Shown here: in pieces, positions 1 to 9,752 of the stretch
Position numbering within the stretch: the first letter of the stretch is position 1
Layout: each line of letters begins with the position of its first letter
NCBI RefSeq assembly: GCF_000381825.1
Contig: NZ_KB907121.1
Coordinates: forward strand, 20,001-84,000
Reading direction: 5' to 3'
DNA: 64,000 nt
DNA from: Thioalkalivibrio sp. ALJT
GTDB taxonomy: Bacteria > Pseudomonadota > Gammaproteobacteria > Ectothiorhodospirales > Ectothiorhodospiraceae
Made by a program: the position numbers and the translations under genes
Notes under the pieces: model-generated
The model's input: the letters and a program-made list of their open reading frames with translations, nothing else
Database searches by the model: none
What the model was told of the DNA's origin: nothing

Positions 1-489
1 AATAGCGATCGGCTGCTGTGCGGTATAACGCTTGTGGAAATCGTCGCGCTCGAGCATGCGTGCGACGGTGTGGCGGGCGGCGAGCTGCACCATGCCAGCC
101 GCCCCCATCGGCTCCATCCACGTTGAGTTAAAGACCACTTCAGTGCGTTCGGGATCGAGGATGCGAAACACCTGCTCCCGGTAGGTCGCGGCATTGCGCT
201 CGATATCCGCCGCGGACAGGGGCGGGCGGGTCGCATTCTTGCCCGAAGGATCACCGATACGCCCGGTGAAGTCGCCGATGAGGAACAGGATGTGGTGACC
301 GAGGTCCTGCAACTGGCGCAGCTTGTTGATCAGCACGGTGTGTCCGAGATGCAGGTCCGGCGCTGTGGGATCAAAGCCGGCCTTGACCCGCAGAGGTCGG
401 CCGGTCTTGAGACGCTCAACGAGGTCATCCTCGAGCAAGATTTCATCGGTGCCGCGACGAATGACGGCCAGCTGGTCTTCGAGTTCCAT
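1..489 (-). CDS. tyrS: Tyrosyl-tRNA synthetase, N-terminal part (truncated by window edge)
   Basis: Charges tRNA-Tyr with tyrosine in the cytoplasm. The first 163 codons are present and the reading frame runs off the left edge without a stop. The class I signature HLGH lies at residues 47-50 within [15 protein letters not shown], and [13 protein letters not shown] follows, as in the TyrRS type that Pseudomonas carries beside anmK. The ATG at 489 is the natural family start. It is divergent from anmK, and a family A repeat begins only 15 bp upstream of it. The missing C-terminal half would carry the KMSKS loop. Confidence 0.93.
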   Translation of the reverse strand, partial: MELEDQLAVIRRGTDEILLEDDLVERLKTGRPLRVKAGFDPTAPDLHLGHTVLINKLRQLQDLGHHILFLIGDFTGRIGDPSGKNATRPPLSAADIERNAATYREQVFRILDPERTEVVFNSTWMEPMGAAGMVQLAARHTVARMLERDDFHKRYTAQQPIAI

Positions 490-504
490 GACGCCCCCTG
501 GTTG

Positions 505-647
505 AGGGAAACACTGGTTGATACCCACGGTCGCGCGCCCGTTTTGCGCAACAACGGGCAAGCAGAATCACCCCCGCTGCCCGACAGGAATGGTCTCGGA
601 AAACCTGAGGCAGCAACGCGCGCGAATACTTTAAGCAGCGTTTCCCT
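505..647. repeat. Family A inverted-repeat element (143 bp)
   Basis: A non-coding element in the tyrS/anmK gap. The left end reads AGGGAAACACTGGTTGA and the right end, reverse complemented, AGGGAAACGCTGCTTAA. An internal block near 592-620 (TCTCGGAAAACCTG followed by CAACGCG) matches the same block of the copy at 13162-13430, which ties the two together. The left end lies 15 bp upstream of the tyrS ATG. The rest of the 275-bp gap shows no open frame I would call a gene. Confidence 0.7.
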
Positions 648-764
648 GGATCGGAATCCGGCCGGGATGGCCGACAACGCGCAAGGATACCGCGAGGCCC
701 GACCGGACGCGAAATGGCCCGGTAGTCCAGAATGGGCGCTGCCCGACGCGACAGGATCTGCGCC

Positions 765-1889
765 ATGACCGACCGTTATATAGGATTGATGTCCGGCACC
801 AGCCGGGATGGGATTGATGCCGTTCTGACCGAGTCCCTTGGCGGCGGCCGCATGCAGGTCCTGGATCACTTGCAGCTCGAGTTCCCGGACGACCTGGCCG
901 CAGAACTGGCGACTGCCGCGACCACGACGACACTGCGCTACGCGCAGCTGGGCACGCTGGATGCGAAGCTCGGGGACCTGTTCGGGCAGGCCGTGCTGGC
1001 GCTACTGGAGCAGACTGGCCTGCCCCCCGCGACGATCCGCGCGATCGGCAGCCATGGCCAGACCGTGCACCACGCCCCTGACCGCAACCCGGCCTTCACC
1101 TGGCAGATCGGCGACCCGTTCCGGATTGCCGAGATCACCGGAATCGACACGGTTGCCCAGTTCCGCCCCCGCGACATCGCGGCCGGAGGCCAGGGCGCGC
1201 CCCTCGCCTGCGGCTTTCACGCCGCACAGTTCGCCAGCCCGGACGAGGCCCGGGCAGTCCTGAACCTGGGTGGCATCGGGAACATCACCTGGCTGGCACC
1301 CGGCCGGGCCGTCACCGGCTTCGACTGCGGGCCGGCGAACACGCTGCTGGACGCCTGGAATCGGTGCCATCAGGGCACAGCGTTCGACCGAAATGGAAAC
1401 TGGGCGCGCAGCGGCCAGCCGGATCCGCACCTGCTGGCCAGACTGCTGGACGACCCCTTCTTCGAACGGCCACCCCCCAAGAGCACCGGCCCCGAATACT
1501 TCTCACCCGCGTGGCTGCGCGCCCGTACCGGCGAGGCCCTGGAACAGGCGCGCCCCGAGGACATCCAGGCCACCCTGGTCGAACTGACCATCACCAGCGT
1601 GCGCCGCGCGCTGCAGGCAGTCGACATCCGCCCCCCGGCGCGGCTGCTGGTCTGCGGCGGCGGGGCGCTCAACACCTACCTGATGGAGCGCCTGCAGCAG
1701 ACCCAGACCGGAACCCGGGTCGAAACCACCACAGGCCATGGCATCCCACCGCAACAGGTTGAGGGAGCGGCGTTTGCCTGGCTGGCAGCACGCACGCTGG
1801 CCGGCCACACCGGCAATCTGCCCGAGGTCACCGGCGCGCGCGGCCCTCGGGTGCTCGGCTGCATCATCCCCGGCGGAACCGGCCGGTAG
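765..1889 (+). CDS. anmK: Anhydro-N-acetylmuramic acid kinase
   Basis: Phosphorylates and hydrolyses 1,6-anhydro-MurNAc to MurNAc-6-phosphate, a step in recycling murein fragments in the cytoplasm. The protein is 374 aa, the normal family size. The N-terminal ATP-binding segment GLMSGTSRDGID (residues 7-18), LNLGGIGNIT (about 166) and FDCGPANTLLDAW (about 186), which carries the catalytic aspartate region, are all present. I chose ATG 765 over the in-frame start at 732 because AGGA at 753-756 is well spaced and the family begins right before the first motif. Pseudomonas often has a murein endopeptidase gene between tyrS and anmK; here that position holds only a repeat. Confidence 0.95.
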   Translation: MTDRYIGLMSGTSRDGIDAVLTESLGGGRMQVLDHLQLEFPDDLAAELATAATTTTLRYAQLGTLDAKLGDLFGQAVLALLEQTGLPPATIRAIGSHGQTVHHAPDRNPAFTWQIGDPFRIAEITGIDTVAQFRPRDIAAGGQGAPLACGFHAAQFASPDEARAVLNLGGIGNITWLAPGRAVTGFDCGPANTLLDAWNRCHQGTAFDRNGNWARSGQPDPHLLARLLDDPFFERPPPKSTGPEYFSPAWLRARTGEALEQARPEDIQATLVELTITSVRRALQAVDIRPPARLLVCGGGALNTYLMERLQQTQTGTRVETTTGHGIPPQQVEGAAFAWLAARTLAGHTGNLPEVTGARGPRVLGCIIPGGTGR

Positions 1890-1975
1890 CACCACGACCG
1901 GCTGTACCACGCGCCTGATCTTGGAAAACCCGGGGATGCCAACATGAGTGTGTGCATTCATCCGTGCTTCCCTGA
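1889..1975. repeat. Family A element, right-hand fragment
   Basis: Directly after the anmK stop, the stretch from CACCACGACC through TTGGAAAACCCGGGGATGCCAAC to GAGTGTGTGCATTCATCC and CTTCCCT matches the right half of the element at 13162-13430 block by block. No matching left end is visible, so this is a solo or truncated end. Nothing else is recognisable before the erpA terminator hairpin. Confidence 0.6.
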
Positions 1976-2084
1976 GAGCCCTCTTGCAGCCTGCTTCGAA
2001 AGTGAGCACTTGCCGGGGCCGATTCCGGCGGCACATACCTGTGCCGCCGCGAAACGCCAACCAAGCGGTGCCCCTGAAACGCAG

Positions 2085-2116
2085 AAGGCCCGCCGCGGAG
2101 AACCGGGGCGGGCCTT
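2085..2116 (-). terminator. Hairpin downstream of erpA
   Basis: A perfect 10-bp stem, AAGGCCCGCC paired with GGCGGGCCTT around a 12-nt loop, starts 20 bp beyond the erpA stop. The run of T after it is poor (CTTCTG on the minus strand), so it may be a weak terminator or an mRNA-end stabiliser. It also faces the end of anmK. Confidence 0.6.
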
Positions 2117-2135
2117 GCAAAGGTAACGGTCCGGA

Positions 2136-2510
2136 TCAGACCGAGAAGCTGGAACCGCAACCGCAGGTCGTGGTCGCGTTCGGGTTGCGAATCACAAACT
2201 GCGCACCCTCCAGACCCTCGGAGTAATCGATCTCGGCGCCGGCCAGATACTGGAAGCTCATCGGATCAATCAGCAGGGTCACGCCCCCGTTCTCCACCAC
2301 AGTGTCGCCTTCGCCGACGGTCTCGTCGAAGGTGAACCCGTACTGGAAGCCGGAGCAACCACCACCGCTGACAAAAACCCGAAGCTTCAGGTTTTCGTTG
2401 TTCTCTTCTTCGATCAGCCCCTTCACCTTGGTCGCCGCAGCGTCGGTAAAGATCAGCGGGCTGGGGATCTCAATGTCCATTTCCGCTTCGGACGTCATGG
2501 GCTCGGACAT
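2136..2510 (-). CDS. erpA: Iron-sulfur cluster insertion protein ErpA
   Basis: An A-type carrier that delivers Fe-S clusters to apo-enzymes, including those of isoprenoid synthesis. The protein is 124 aa. The three conserved cluster cysteines are C52 (in SGGGCSGF) and C116/C118 (in the C-terminal CGCGSSF). ATG 2510 is chosen over an in-frame ATG 11 codons upstream because AGGAGG sits 6 nt before it. The N-terminal 15 residues are a little longer than in E. coli ErpA. It could be confused with IscA, but the gene order beside anmK/argC and the sequence favour ErpA. Confidence 0.92.
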   Translation of the reverse strand: MSEPMTSEAEMDIEIPSPLIFTDAAATKVKGLIEEENNENLKLRVFVSGGGCSGFQYGFTFDETVGEGDTVVENGGVTLLIDPMSFQYLAGAEIDYSEGLEGAQFVIRNPNATTTCGCGSSFSV

Positions 2511-2567
2511 GCAGGGCCTCCTGTGTTCAATATTTTCTGACACGCTACGGAAAGCCGACCCTCAGAG

Positions 2568-3002
2568 TCAAGAATGCGCATCTTCCGTAGGATTAGCCAG
2601 GCTGCGGGTCTCACCCGGCCCTTCCAGCTCACCCTGCAGCGGGTGGTCGACCCGTTTCAGCAAGCCGTCGACCTGGGCCCCCTCCGACATCTGCAACGCC
2701 GTGTAATAGAGGTTGCCCGCAAGCCGCGCGGTCTCGCCCAGTTCCACGTGTTCACCGACATGGACGTCCCCCTGCACCTCGCCGTTCATCAGCAGGCGGG
2801 GCACGGCGATATGGCCTTCGACCACGCCGCCCTCGGCCACCACCAGCACCGCGCCCGGATCGGATGCGGCCCGGATATCCCCAACCACCCGGCCCTCGAT
2901 ATGCAACCCGCCCCCGAACTCGACATCGCCGTGAATCACCGTAAGACTCCCCACCAGCGTATCCACCTTTTTCGCGCGGCGGCCTCGCTTGCGTCCAATC
3001 AT
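2568..3002 (-). CDS. Bactofilin family cytoskeletal protein
   Basis: Bactofilins polymerise without nucleotide and scaffold cell-wall or polar machinery. This 144-aa protein has a basic N-terminus (IGRKRGRRAKK), then a beta-helix core of short repeated turns (residues about 14-110: GDVEFGGGLHIEGRVVGDI, GVVEGHIAV, GEVQGDVHVGEHV) and an acidic, probably disordered tail. ATG 3002 has a strong SD (GGAGG) 7 nt upstream. The start overlaps the stop of the upstream coiled-coil membrane gene by 4 nt (ATGA), so the two are translationally coupled and probably work together. Confidence 0.88.
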   Translation of the reverse strand: MIGRKRGRRAKKVDTLVGSLTVIHGDVEFGGGLHIEGRVVGDIRAASDPGAVLVVAEGGVVEGHIAVPRLLMNGEVQGDVHVGEHVELGETARLAGNLYYTALQMSEGAQVDGLLKRVDHPLQGELEGPGETRSLANPTEDAHS

Positions 3003-3775
3003 GGTATTTCCTCCAACAGACGATCCCATGCGACCTGCTCGGCGACGGGCTCGATATTTTCCTCATCCTTGGCGACCGCACGCAGGGTCAGACGCTGCGG
3101 CTCGAAACCCTCCGGCAGTCGTATCCGCACCCGCTGGCCACGCAGCAGGCGGAGCCCTGCAACGCTGCGGTCGGCATCTACACCCAGGGCATCGGCGTCG
3201 AGGACGATCCGGTCCTCGCCTTCCGCCGCGTAGCCCTCAACCTCCAGGGACCATTCCAGATCCAGCGACCGATTCAGCCCCGGACGGTAAAGTTGAAAAG
3301 TCACATCAAAGCCCCTGGCCTGCCCGGTGCGCTGCAACCGCAACGCGCGAATGCCAAGGCCGTCCCCCTCCGCCCCCTCAGCCAGGCGGCGATAAAACGC
3401 GAGCTCGTCGCGCAGCATCAATAGCTCGGACTCCTGCCGTTCGATATCGGCGGCGAACGCCTGGACCTCGGCGCGCTGCATCTCCAGCTCCTGCTGGGTC
3501 CGGCGCAGGGCTGCCACGGCCGCCTGATGCGCGGCAGTCTCCCGTTCCAGCTCCGCCTGCAGCGTCTCGATACCCTCATGGGCATCCGCAACAACCTCCA
3601 GGGAATCGGGCAGCGATCCCGTCCACCACAGGGCAATGACAACAACCGGCACCACCAGCGCGATCGTCAGCGGCGGCACAACCCACCACGCCCATCCGCG
3701 GCGGCGCCCGCGACGCGAGCGCCGCGCCGGGGGGATTCGCGGCAAACGGGGCGGACGCGGGAATTGGGGCGTCAT
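2999..3775 (-). CDS. Single-pass membrane protein with periplasmic coiled coil (DUF6776-like)
   Basis: A 258-aa protein of no certain function. The N-terminus is proline/arginine rich (residues 1-27), followed by one membrane span at about 30-50, a predicted coiled coil at about 60-130 (heptad-rich, Q/E/L/A), and a beta-rich C-terminal domain at about 140-250 (GFDVTFQLYRPG, LRGQRVRIRLPEGF). This layout matches the DUF6776-type proteins that I recall near bactofilin genes in gammaproteobacteria; the family assignment is from memory. The 4-nt overlap with the bactofilin suggests it is the membrane partner of that polymer. Confidence 0.7.
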   Translation of the reverse strand: MTPQFPRPPRLPRIPPARRSRRGRRRGWAWWVVPPLTIALVVPVVVIALWWTGSLPDSLEVVADAHEGIETLQAELERETAAHQAAVAALRRTQQELEMQRAEVQAFAADIERQESELLMLRDELAFYRRLAEGAEGDGLGIRALRLQRTGQARGFDVTFQLYRPGLNRSLDLEWSLEVEGYAAEGEDRIVLDADALGVDADRSVAGLRLLRGQRVRIRLPEGFEPQRLTLRAVAKDEENIEPVAEQVAWDRLLEEIP

Positions 3776-3791
3776 ACGGATCTTCCCGGCA

Positions 3792-4844
3792 TCAAGGGAA
3801 CACGGGCAGCCCGCTCAGACCTGCGGTCTCCTCCAGGCCGAACATCAGATTCATGTTCTGCACCGCCTGCCCGGCCGCGCCCTTGACCAGATTGTCGATA
3901 ACCGACAGGACCATCAGTCGGTCCGAATGCGGCGGCTGCGCCAGTGCAATACGACACAGATTGGTACCCCGCACGCTGGACGTTTGCGGATGTGACCCTG
4001 CGGGCATCACATCCACGAATGGCTCGTTGTGGTAGCGCTTCTCGAAGCAGGCCTGCCAGTCCGCCTGCCCGTGCGGGCGCAGATAAAGCGTCGCATGAAT
4101 GCCCCGGGTCATCGGCACCAGGTGCGGCTGGAAGATCAGGCCCACCGATTGCCCCGCCACACCGCTCAGGGTCTGCTGGATCTCCGGCCAGTGCCGGTGA
4201 CCACCACTGGCATAGGCCCGGAAGTCCTCCTGCACCTCGGCGAACAAACCGCCGATCTGCGCCTTGCGACCCGCGCCGCTGACCCCGCTCTTGGCATCCG
4301 CGATCACGTCGTCAGGGTCCACCAGACCGGCCTCCAGCAGCGGCAGCACCGCCAGACTGACCGCCGTAGGATAACAGCCGGGCACGGCGATCAAGCGGGC
4401 AGCGCGAATCTGCTCACGGTTGAGCTCGGGCAGACCGTAAACGGCCTCGTCCAGATACTGCGGCGCCCCGTGCGCCTGACCGTACCAGCGCGCCCACAAC
4501 TCGGGATCGCGAATGCGGAAATCCGCCGACAGGTCAATAATGCGCACGCCCCGCTCCAGCAGGGGAGCGGCAAGCCCGTGCGCGACGCCGTGGGGCGTGG
4601 CAAAAAAGACCACATCGCAGTCGCCAAGAACCGCCTCGTCCGGGGCCTGAAACACCGCATCCACTGCCCCCCGCAAGCTGGGAAACATCGTGGCCACCGG
4701 CGTCCCGGCCTCGCCACGCGAAGTCACCACATGCAGGTTGGCGGCCGGGTGACGCGCCAGCAGGCGCAACAACTCGACACCGGTGTATCCGGTCGCACCG
4801 ACAACCCCGATGCGGATAGGCTTGCTACTGGTTGCAGTCGTCAT
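3792..4844 (-). CDS. argC: N-acetyl-gamma-glutamyl-phosphate reductase
   Basis: The NADPH-dependent third step of arginine synthesis. The protein is 350 aa. The N-terminal nucleotide-binding loop is [10 protein letters not shown]. The catalytic cysteine is C157 in AVPGCYPTA, and a His-rich segment GGHRHWPEI follows. ATG 4844 is used rather than an upstream in-frame ATG at 4934 because the extra 30 residues do not belong to the family and would run into the divergent gene. It lies 16 bp upstream of the coiled-coil membrane gene and probably leads that transcript. argG of the same pathway is 18 kb away. Confidence 0.95.
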   Translation of the reverse strand: MTTATSSKPIRIGVVGATGYTGVELLRLLARHPAANLHVVTSRGEAGTPVATMFPSLRGAVDAVFQAPDEAVLGDCDVVFFATPHGVAHGLAAPLLERGVRIIDLSADFRIRDPELWARWYGQAHGAPQYLDEAVYGLPELNREQIRAARLIAVPGCYPTAVSLAVLPLLEAGLVDPDDVIADAKSGVSGAGRKAQIGGLFAEVQEDFRAYASGGHRHWPEIQQTLSGVAGQSVGLIFQPHLVPMTRGIHATLYLRPHGQADWQACFEKRYHNEPFVDVMPAGSHPQTSSVRGTNLCRIALAQPPHSDRLMVLSVIDNLVKGAAGQAVQNMNLMFGLEETAGLSGLPVFP

Positions 4845-4939
4845 GCTGCGGCATGATACCGGCTTGATCGCGGCCACGGAACGCAAGCCGCTGCAGCCAG
4901 TCCACATTTGCAGACCATCCACCAACGAGACCACATCTC

Positions 4940-5455
4940 ATGAGCAAGGGCAGGATCGACCGCAAGGCCATCTTCGGAGGCATCTTCATCATCGCGCTGA
5001 TTGCCATCGCCGCGACCATCTGGCTGACCGATGACGGGATGCGACCCGCACCTGCCTTCGCCGCCACCACACTGGATGGCGAAGCGGTCGCGCTCGAGGA
5101 CTACGAGGGTCGCCCCGTGATGATCTCGTTCTGGGCGACGAACTGCCCGTCCTGCGTGCGCGAGATACCGAAACTGACTCATCTGCACGAGACCTACTCC
5201 GACCACGGTTTCGAATTGCTGGCGGTCGCCCTCTCCTACGACCCGATCAACCGCGTGGAAGCGATGCGCGAGGACCGTGAAATCCCCTACAAGGTGATCC
5301 ACGACAGCGACGACACCTTCTCCCAGGCCTACGGCGGAGTGCGCCTGACCCCCACGACCTTCCTGATCTCGCCCGGCGGTCGCATCGTCTATCAGAAGCT
5401 GGGCGACCCGGACTTCGAACAGATCGAACGCCACCTGGAACGCTGGTTGTCGTAA
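4940..5455 (+). CDS. TlpA/ResA-like membrane-anchored thioredoxin
   Basis: A periplasmic thiol-disulfide protein, probably a reductant for cytochrome c maturation or a related process. Residues 10-30 form an uncleaved membrane anchor. The thioredoxin fold then carries the active site CPSC (C69, C72) in FWATNCPSCVRE and a cis-proline in LTPTTFLI (P138). Its 171 aa are typical of TlpA-like proteins. It sits 30 bp before hemJ on the same strand, so the pair may be a haem-related operon. The exact thiol partner cannot be read from sequence. Confidence 0.88.
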   Translation: MSKGRIDRKAIFGGIFIIALIAIAATIWLTDDGMRPAPAFAATTLDGEAVALEDYEGRPVMISFWATNCPSCVREIPKLTHLHETYSDHGFELLAVALSYDPINRVEAMREDREIPYKVIHDSDDTFSQAYGGVRLTPTTFLISPGGRIVYQKLGDPDFEQIERHLERWLS

Positions 5456-5485
5456 GCACGGCGCCGCCCGACGAGAAAAACGACC

Positions 5486-5998
5486 ATGCAAGCCTATAAC
5501 TGGTACCTCAGCCTCCATGTGATCTTCATGGTCACCTGGTTCGCCGGGCTGTTCTATCTGCCGCGCCTGTTCGTCTATCACGCGATGACCGCGGACGTCC
5601 CGGGCCGGGAACGCTTCAAGATCATGGAGCGCAAGCTGTTCTACGGGATCATGACCCCCGGCGCCCTGCTCACCATCGCCTTCGGGGTGGTCATGCTGAT
5701 GGATCGCTCGTTCTACCTGGCCGAGCCCTGGATGCACTTCAAGCTGACCCTGATCGCCGTGCTGATCGCCTATCACGTCTGGTGCGGCAAGATCGTGCGT
5801 GACTTCCGTGACGAGCGGAACCGCCGCGATCACACCTGGTATCGCTGGTTCAACGAGGCCCCGGTACCGATCCTGGTCGGCGTGGTGGTGCTGGTGATCA
5901 ACCGCTCCATCCCGGATGCCCTGATCGCCATAGGCGTCGTGCTGAGCATCTTTGTCGTAACAGCCCTGGTTGCGCGGATGCGCGCCCGGCGTACCTGA
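5486..5998 (+). CDS. hemJ: Protoporphyrinogen IX oxidase HemJ
   Basis: The membrane enzyme that oxidises protoporphyrinogen IX late in haem synthesis. The 170-aa protein has four to five hydrophobic spans. The family signature LHVIFMVTWFAGLFYLPRLF includes the conserved H11, and a second conserved block, PWMHFKLTL, lies at about residues 79-87. It follows the TlpA-like gene by 30 bp. Other haem genes, hemL and hemA, are elsewhere in the window. HemJ is the usual oxidase in gammaproteobacteria that lack HemG. Confidence 0.92.
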   Translation: MQAYNWYLSLHVIFMVTWFAGLFYLPRLFVYHAMTADVPGRERFKIMERKLFYGIMTPGALLTIAFGVVMLMDRSFYLAEPWMHFKLTLIAVLIAYHVWCGKIVRDFRDERNRRDHTWYRWFNEAPVPILVGVVVLVINRSIPDALIAIGVVLSIFVVTALVARMRARRT

Positions 5999-6042
5999 CC
6001 CGAAGCCAGCGGCGGCCACGGACCGCAGACACAGTCGTTGCC

Positions 6043-8334
6043 TCAGGTCTTGCCGGCGCGCACCAGCCCGCCCAGCCCGGCCTGGACCAGGGCGTTGTTG
6101 AGCAGCGAGCGGATCTGGTCCGCATTCTCCAGCAGCCGGCACTGCGCCAGCAGGGCCTCGGCGCGATCGGTGGAGAAGCTGCGGATTACCCATTTCACCC
6201 GCGGGATGGCGGACACGCTGACACTGAGGCTGTCGATCCCCATGCCCAGCAGCAGGATTACCGCGGCCGGATCGGCCGCCATCTCCCCGCAGACACTGAC
6301 CGGCTTGCCGGCCCGATGCGAACCCTCGGTGATGGTCTCCAGCGCATGGATACAGGCCGGATGCAGGGTGTCATAGAGGCTGGCGACGCGCGCGTTGTTG
6401 CGGTCCACCGCGAGCAGGTACTGCACCAGGTCATTGGTGCCCACGGACAGAAAATCCACCCGCCGCGCCAGCATCTCCGACATATACACCGCCGCCGGCA
6501 CCTCGACCATCACGCCAATGCGCGGCACCGGGATACGGAAGCCCTCGTCCAGCAACTCCTCGCGCGCCCGATTGAGCAGGCTCATGGAGCCCTTCAGCTC
6601 GTCCAGGGCCGAGATCATCGGGAACAGGATCTGCAGATTGTCGTGGGCGCGGCTGGCCTTGAGCATGGCCCGCAGCTGGGTCAGGAAGATCTCCGGGTGG
6701 TCCAGCGAGATACGGATGCCGCGCCAGCCCAGAAACGGGTTGTCCTCCTTGACCGGGAAATACGGCAGCGCCTTGTCGCCGCCGATATCCAGCGTGCGCA
6801 GCGTCACCGGCATCGGGTCGAACGACGCCAGCACCTGCTCGTAGAGCTGGACCTGTTCCTCCTCGCCCGGGAAGCGGTCCCGGATCATGAACGGGACCTC
6901 GGTGCGATAAAGCCCCACGCCCTCGGCCCCGGACTCCAGCGACGGCTTGATGTCCGCCAGCAGACCGGAGTTGGCGAGCACCGGGACCGCCACCCCGTCA
7001 CGAGTCTCGGCCGGATCCTTCGCCAGGGCACGCAGATCCTCGGCCAGCTCGCGCTCCTCACGCACCAGGCGTTCGAACTCGGCGCGCAGCTCCGCGTTCG
7101 GATTCACGAACAGCCGCCCCCGGTAGCCATCCACCAGGATCTCGCGCCCTTCCAGGCGCCCGACCGGCAGCTCGGAAACCCCCATCACCGCCGGAATGTT
7201 CAAGGCCCGCGCCAGGATGGCGATATGGGACGACCCGGTACCCTTGGCCGAGACCATCGCGCCCAGGCGCTCGATCGGCACCTCCGCCAGATGCGAGGCA
7301 GTCAGGTCATCGCCCACCAGGATGCCGCCATCGGGAAACTCCTCCTGACTACGCTCGGCGGGCAGCAGGTGCGACAACACCCGTCGCCCGAGATCGCGCA
7401 CGTCGGCCGCGCGCTCGCGCAGATAGGGGTCTTCCATGTCCTCGAACACCCGCACGCTCTCGCGCACCGTGTCGCGTAGCGCGGCCGGCGCCCACTGGCC
7501 GTTGCGGATGCGCGCCTCGGTCTTGTGCACCAGCGAATCCGAACCCAGCAACAACAGGTAGGCGTCGAACAGCACCTGCTCGTCCGGACCGAGGGCCTCG
7601 CCCATGCGCTGCTTCAGGTCCTCGATCTCGGTCCGGGTATCGGCCACCGCCGTCGCCAGGCGCTCGAGCTCCTCGTCCACCCCGGCCCCCTCGCGGTCCG
7701 GGATGGACTCGAGATCCGCCAGCCGATAGGCCACCACGGCACGCCCGATCGCGACCCCCGGGGAACCGGCGATGCCGGTCGCCTCGACATTCACATGCCC
7801 GATCAGCGGGGTCTCCGAGGAGATCTCGTCATTAAACTCGGCGTAGGCGATCGCACCGGCCAGCTGCGCGGCCAGCGTAATCAGGAAGGAAACATGTTCG
7901 TCATCGAACTTGCGCGCCTGGTGCTGCTGCACGACCAGCACCCCGAGCAGGTTGCGCTGGTGAATGATCGGCACCCCGAGAAAGGCCAGGAAGTGCTCCT
8001 CGCCGGTCTCCGGGAAGTAGCGAAAGCGCGGGTGATCCTGGGCACTGTCCAGGTTGACCGGCTCGGCACGCGAAGCGACCAGACCCACCAGACCCTCGGA
8101 CGGGTCCATCTCCACATGCCCGACGGACTCCTCGCGCAACCCCTCCGAAGCCATCAGGACCAGGCGTCCCGACTGCGGCGATTTCAGATAGATCGAGCAG
8201 ACATCGATCGCGAGCGCGGCCTTCACGCGGGTCACGATGATATGCAGCGCTTCGAAAAAATCGGCCGCGCCATTCACCTCCTGCACCACACGGCGCAGGA
8301 CCTCCAGCATCGACGGCGGGCTCGGGTTCGTCAA
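6043..8334 (-). CDS. ptsP: PEP-protein phosphotransferase of the nitrogen PTS (EI-Ntr)
   Basis: Autophosphorylates from phosphoenolpyruvate and passes phosphate to NPr (PtsO), a regulatory rather than a sugar-import chain. The protein is 763 aa. An N-terminal GAF sensor domain covers about 1-165, then come the EI N-terminal and phosphohistidine domains with the active His near residue 370 ([13 protein letters not shown]), and the C-terminal PEP-binding barrel ([33 protein letters not shown]). The start overlaps the rppH stop by 4 nt. The rppH-ptsP pairing is conserved in gammaproteobacteria. Confidence 0.95.
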   Translation of the reverse strand: MTNPSPPSMLEVLRRVVQEVNGAADFFEALHIIVTRVKAALAIDVCSIYLKSPQSGRLVLMASEGLREESVGHVEMDPSEGLVGLVASRAEPVNLDSAQDHPRFRYFPETGEEHFLAFLGVPIIHQRNLLGVLVVQQHQARKFDDEHVSFLITLAAQLAGAIAYAEFNDEISSETPLIGHVNVEATGIAGSPGVAIGRAVVAYRLADLESIPDREGAGVDEELERLATAVADTRTEIEDLKQRMGEALGPDEQVLFDAYLLLLGSDSLVHKTEARIRNGQWAPAALRDTVRESVRVFEDMEDPYLRERAADVRDLGRRVLSHLLPAERSQEEFPDGGILVGDDLTASHLAEVPIERLGAMVSAKGTGSSHIAILARALNIPAVMGVSELPVGRLEGREILVDGYRGRLFVNPNAELRAEFERLVREERELAEDLRALAKDPAETRDGVAVPVLANSGLLADIKPSLESGAEGVGLYRTEVPFMIRDRFPGEEEQVQLYEQVLASFDPMPVTLRTLDIGGDKALPYFPVKEDNPFLGWRGIRISLDHPEIFLTQLRAMLKASRAHDNLQILFPMISALDELKGSMSLLNRAREELLDEGFRIPVPRIGVMVEVPAAVYMSEMLARRVDFLSVGTNDLVQYLLAVDRNNARVASLYDTLHPACIHALETITEGSHRAGKPVSVCGEMAADPAAVILLLGMGIDSLSVSVSAIPRVKWVIRSFSTDRAEALLAQCRLLENADQIRSLLNNALVQAGLGGLVRAGKT

Positions 8335-8903
8335 CGCGAAGACACCGGCAGGGCGCGCGACGGGGGCGGATCACCGGAGTCTCCGCTGCACGCGCGGCGC
8401 GGGCCCGCGCGCCCGTCTTCCAGCTCCGGGAACATCAGCGGCACCAGCTCGCACAGCGCGCGGCGGTAGACCTGACGCTTGAAATGCACGACCTCGCGCG
8501 CCGGCCGCCAGTAGTCAATCCAGCGCCAGTCGTCGAACTCCGGGGTTTCCATTGCATCCAGCACCACGTCGTTCTCGTCTCCCACCATGCGCAGCAGGAA
8601 CCAGCGCTGCTTCTGCCCGATGCAGACCGGGCGCTTGTGGCGCCGGACCATGCGCTCCGGCAGACGATAGCGCAGCCAATGACGCGTATAGCCCAGCACC
8701 TCAACGTGCCGGGGCAGCAGGCCCGTCTCCTCGCGCAACTCGCGAAACATCGCCTCTTGCGGCGTTTCTTCCGCGTGCACGCCACCCTGAGGAAACTGCC
8801 AGGCCTCCTGACCAACCCGCTTGCCCCAGAACAGCTGCCTTTCCGCGTTGCACAGGATGATGCCTACGTTTGCGCGATACCCGTCACAATCAATCACTTG
8901 CAT
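8331..8903 (-). CDS. rppH: RNA pyrophosphohydrolase
   Basis: Removes pyrophosphate from the 5' end of triphosphorylated mRNA and so exposes it to RNase E decay. The protein is 190 aa. The Nudix box spans residues 40-62 ([11 protein letters not shown], then REETGL), with the typical RppH N-terminus [13 protein letters not shown] and the conserved [10 protein letters not shown] 28-residue Pro/Ser/Arg-rich tail beyond the catalytic domain is probably disordered. It heads a two-gene operon with ptsP. Confidence 0.95.
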   Translation of the reverse strand: MQVIDCDGYRANVGIILCNAERQLFWGKRVGQEAWQFPQGGVHAEETPQEAMFRELREETGLLPRHVEVLGYTRHWLRYRLPERMVRRHKRPVCIGQKQRWFLLRMVGDENDVVLDAMETPEFDDWRWIDYWRPAREVVHFKRQVYRRALCELVPLMFPELEDGRAGPRRACSGDSGDPPPSRALPVSSR

Positions 8904-9065
8904 CAGCCAGATACGTTTCTCTTACTGGCATTGTTCCACAGCCGGCGTCCCGGCGGCAAAACCCCTACCCGGTTTCCGGTGCCGGTCCGACGAGAGCATC
9001 AGGCTGCAGGCCGCCACGCCCGCCGGTACACTTTCGTCCGACTCATGCCAACCCGAGAACCACCG

Positions 9066-9752
9066 ATGAATCTGGCTCTGTTCGACCTCGATAACACCCT
9101 GCTCGCCGGCGACAGTGATCACGCCTGGAACCAGTTCCTCGCCGAGGTAGGCGCCGTGCATCCGACCTGCCACGCCGAGACCAATGACCGCTTCTATAAG
9201 GAATATGTGGCAGGGACCCTCGACATCCACGAGTTCTGTCGCTTTGCGTTCAGCCCGCTGGCCGAACACCCACGCGCGCAGCTGGAGGCGTGGCGGGAGC
9301 AGTTCATCGACACCCTGATCCAGCCGATGATCGCCCCCGGGGCCCGGCCGCTTCTGGCAAGGCACCGGGCCGCGGGCGACGAGCTGGTGATCATCACCGC
9401 GACCAACCAGTTCGTGACCCAGCCGATCGCCGACATCCTCGGCGTGGACCACCTGATCGCCACCCTGGCCGAAGAGCGTGAAGACGGGGCGTTCACCGGC
9501 GAACTGACGGGCGTGCCCTGCTTCCAGGAAGGCAAGATCGAACGCCTGCGCCAGCACCTCGCGGATCATCCGAACCCCGAGGGCGCGATCACACAGGCCA
9601 GCTTCTACAGCGACTCGCGCAACGACATCCCGCTACTGGAACAGGTCGGCCGCCCCGTGGCCGTGGACCCCGACCCGGCCCTCGCGGAACATGCCCGCCA
9701 AAAGGGCTGGCCGGTCATCTCGCTGCGCGAGCCGGCAGGCGCAGTCAGCTGA
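9066..9752 (+). CDS. HAD-superfamily phosphatase, SerB-like (HAD-IB)
   Basis: A soluble phosphatase or phosphotransferase of 228 aa. The catalytic DxD is D7/D9 in LFDLDNTLLAGDSD. Motif II lies in VIITATNQF, and the metal-binding motif is YSDSRNDIPLLE near the C-terminus. It belongs to the group with an extra helical cap (HAD-IB, TIGR01490-like); the physiological substrate cannot be told from sequence. ATG 9066 is right at the conserved start, although the frame is open far upstream. It is divergent from rppH and overlaps the convergent gene at its 3' end by 8 bp. Confidence 0.85.
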   Translation: MNLALFDLDNTLLAGDSDHAWNQFLAEVGAVHPTCHAETNDRFYKEYVAGTLDIHEFCRFAFSPLAEHPRAQLEAWREQFIDTLIQPMIAPGARPLLARHRAAGDELVIITATNQFVTQPIADILGVDHLIATLAEEREDGAFTGELTGVPCFQEGKIERLRQHLADHPNPEGAITQASFYSDSRNDIPLLEQVGRPVAVDPDPALAEHARQKGWPVISLREPAGAVS

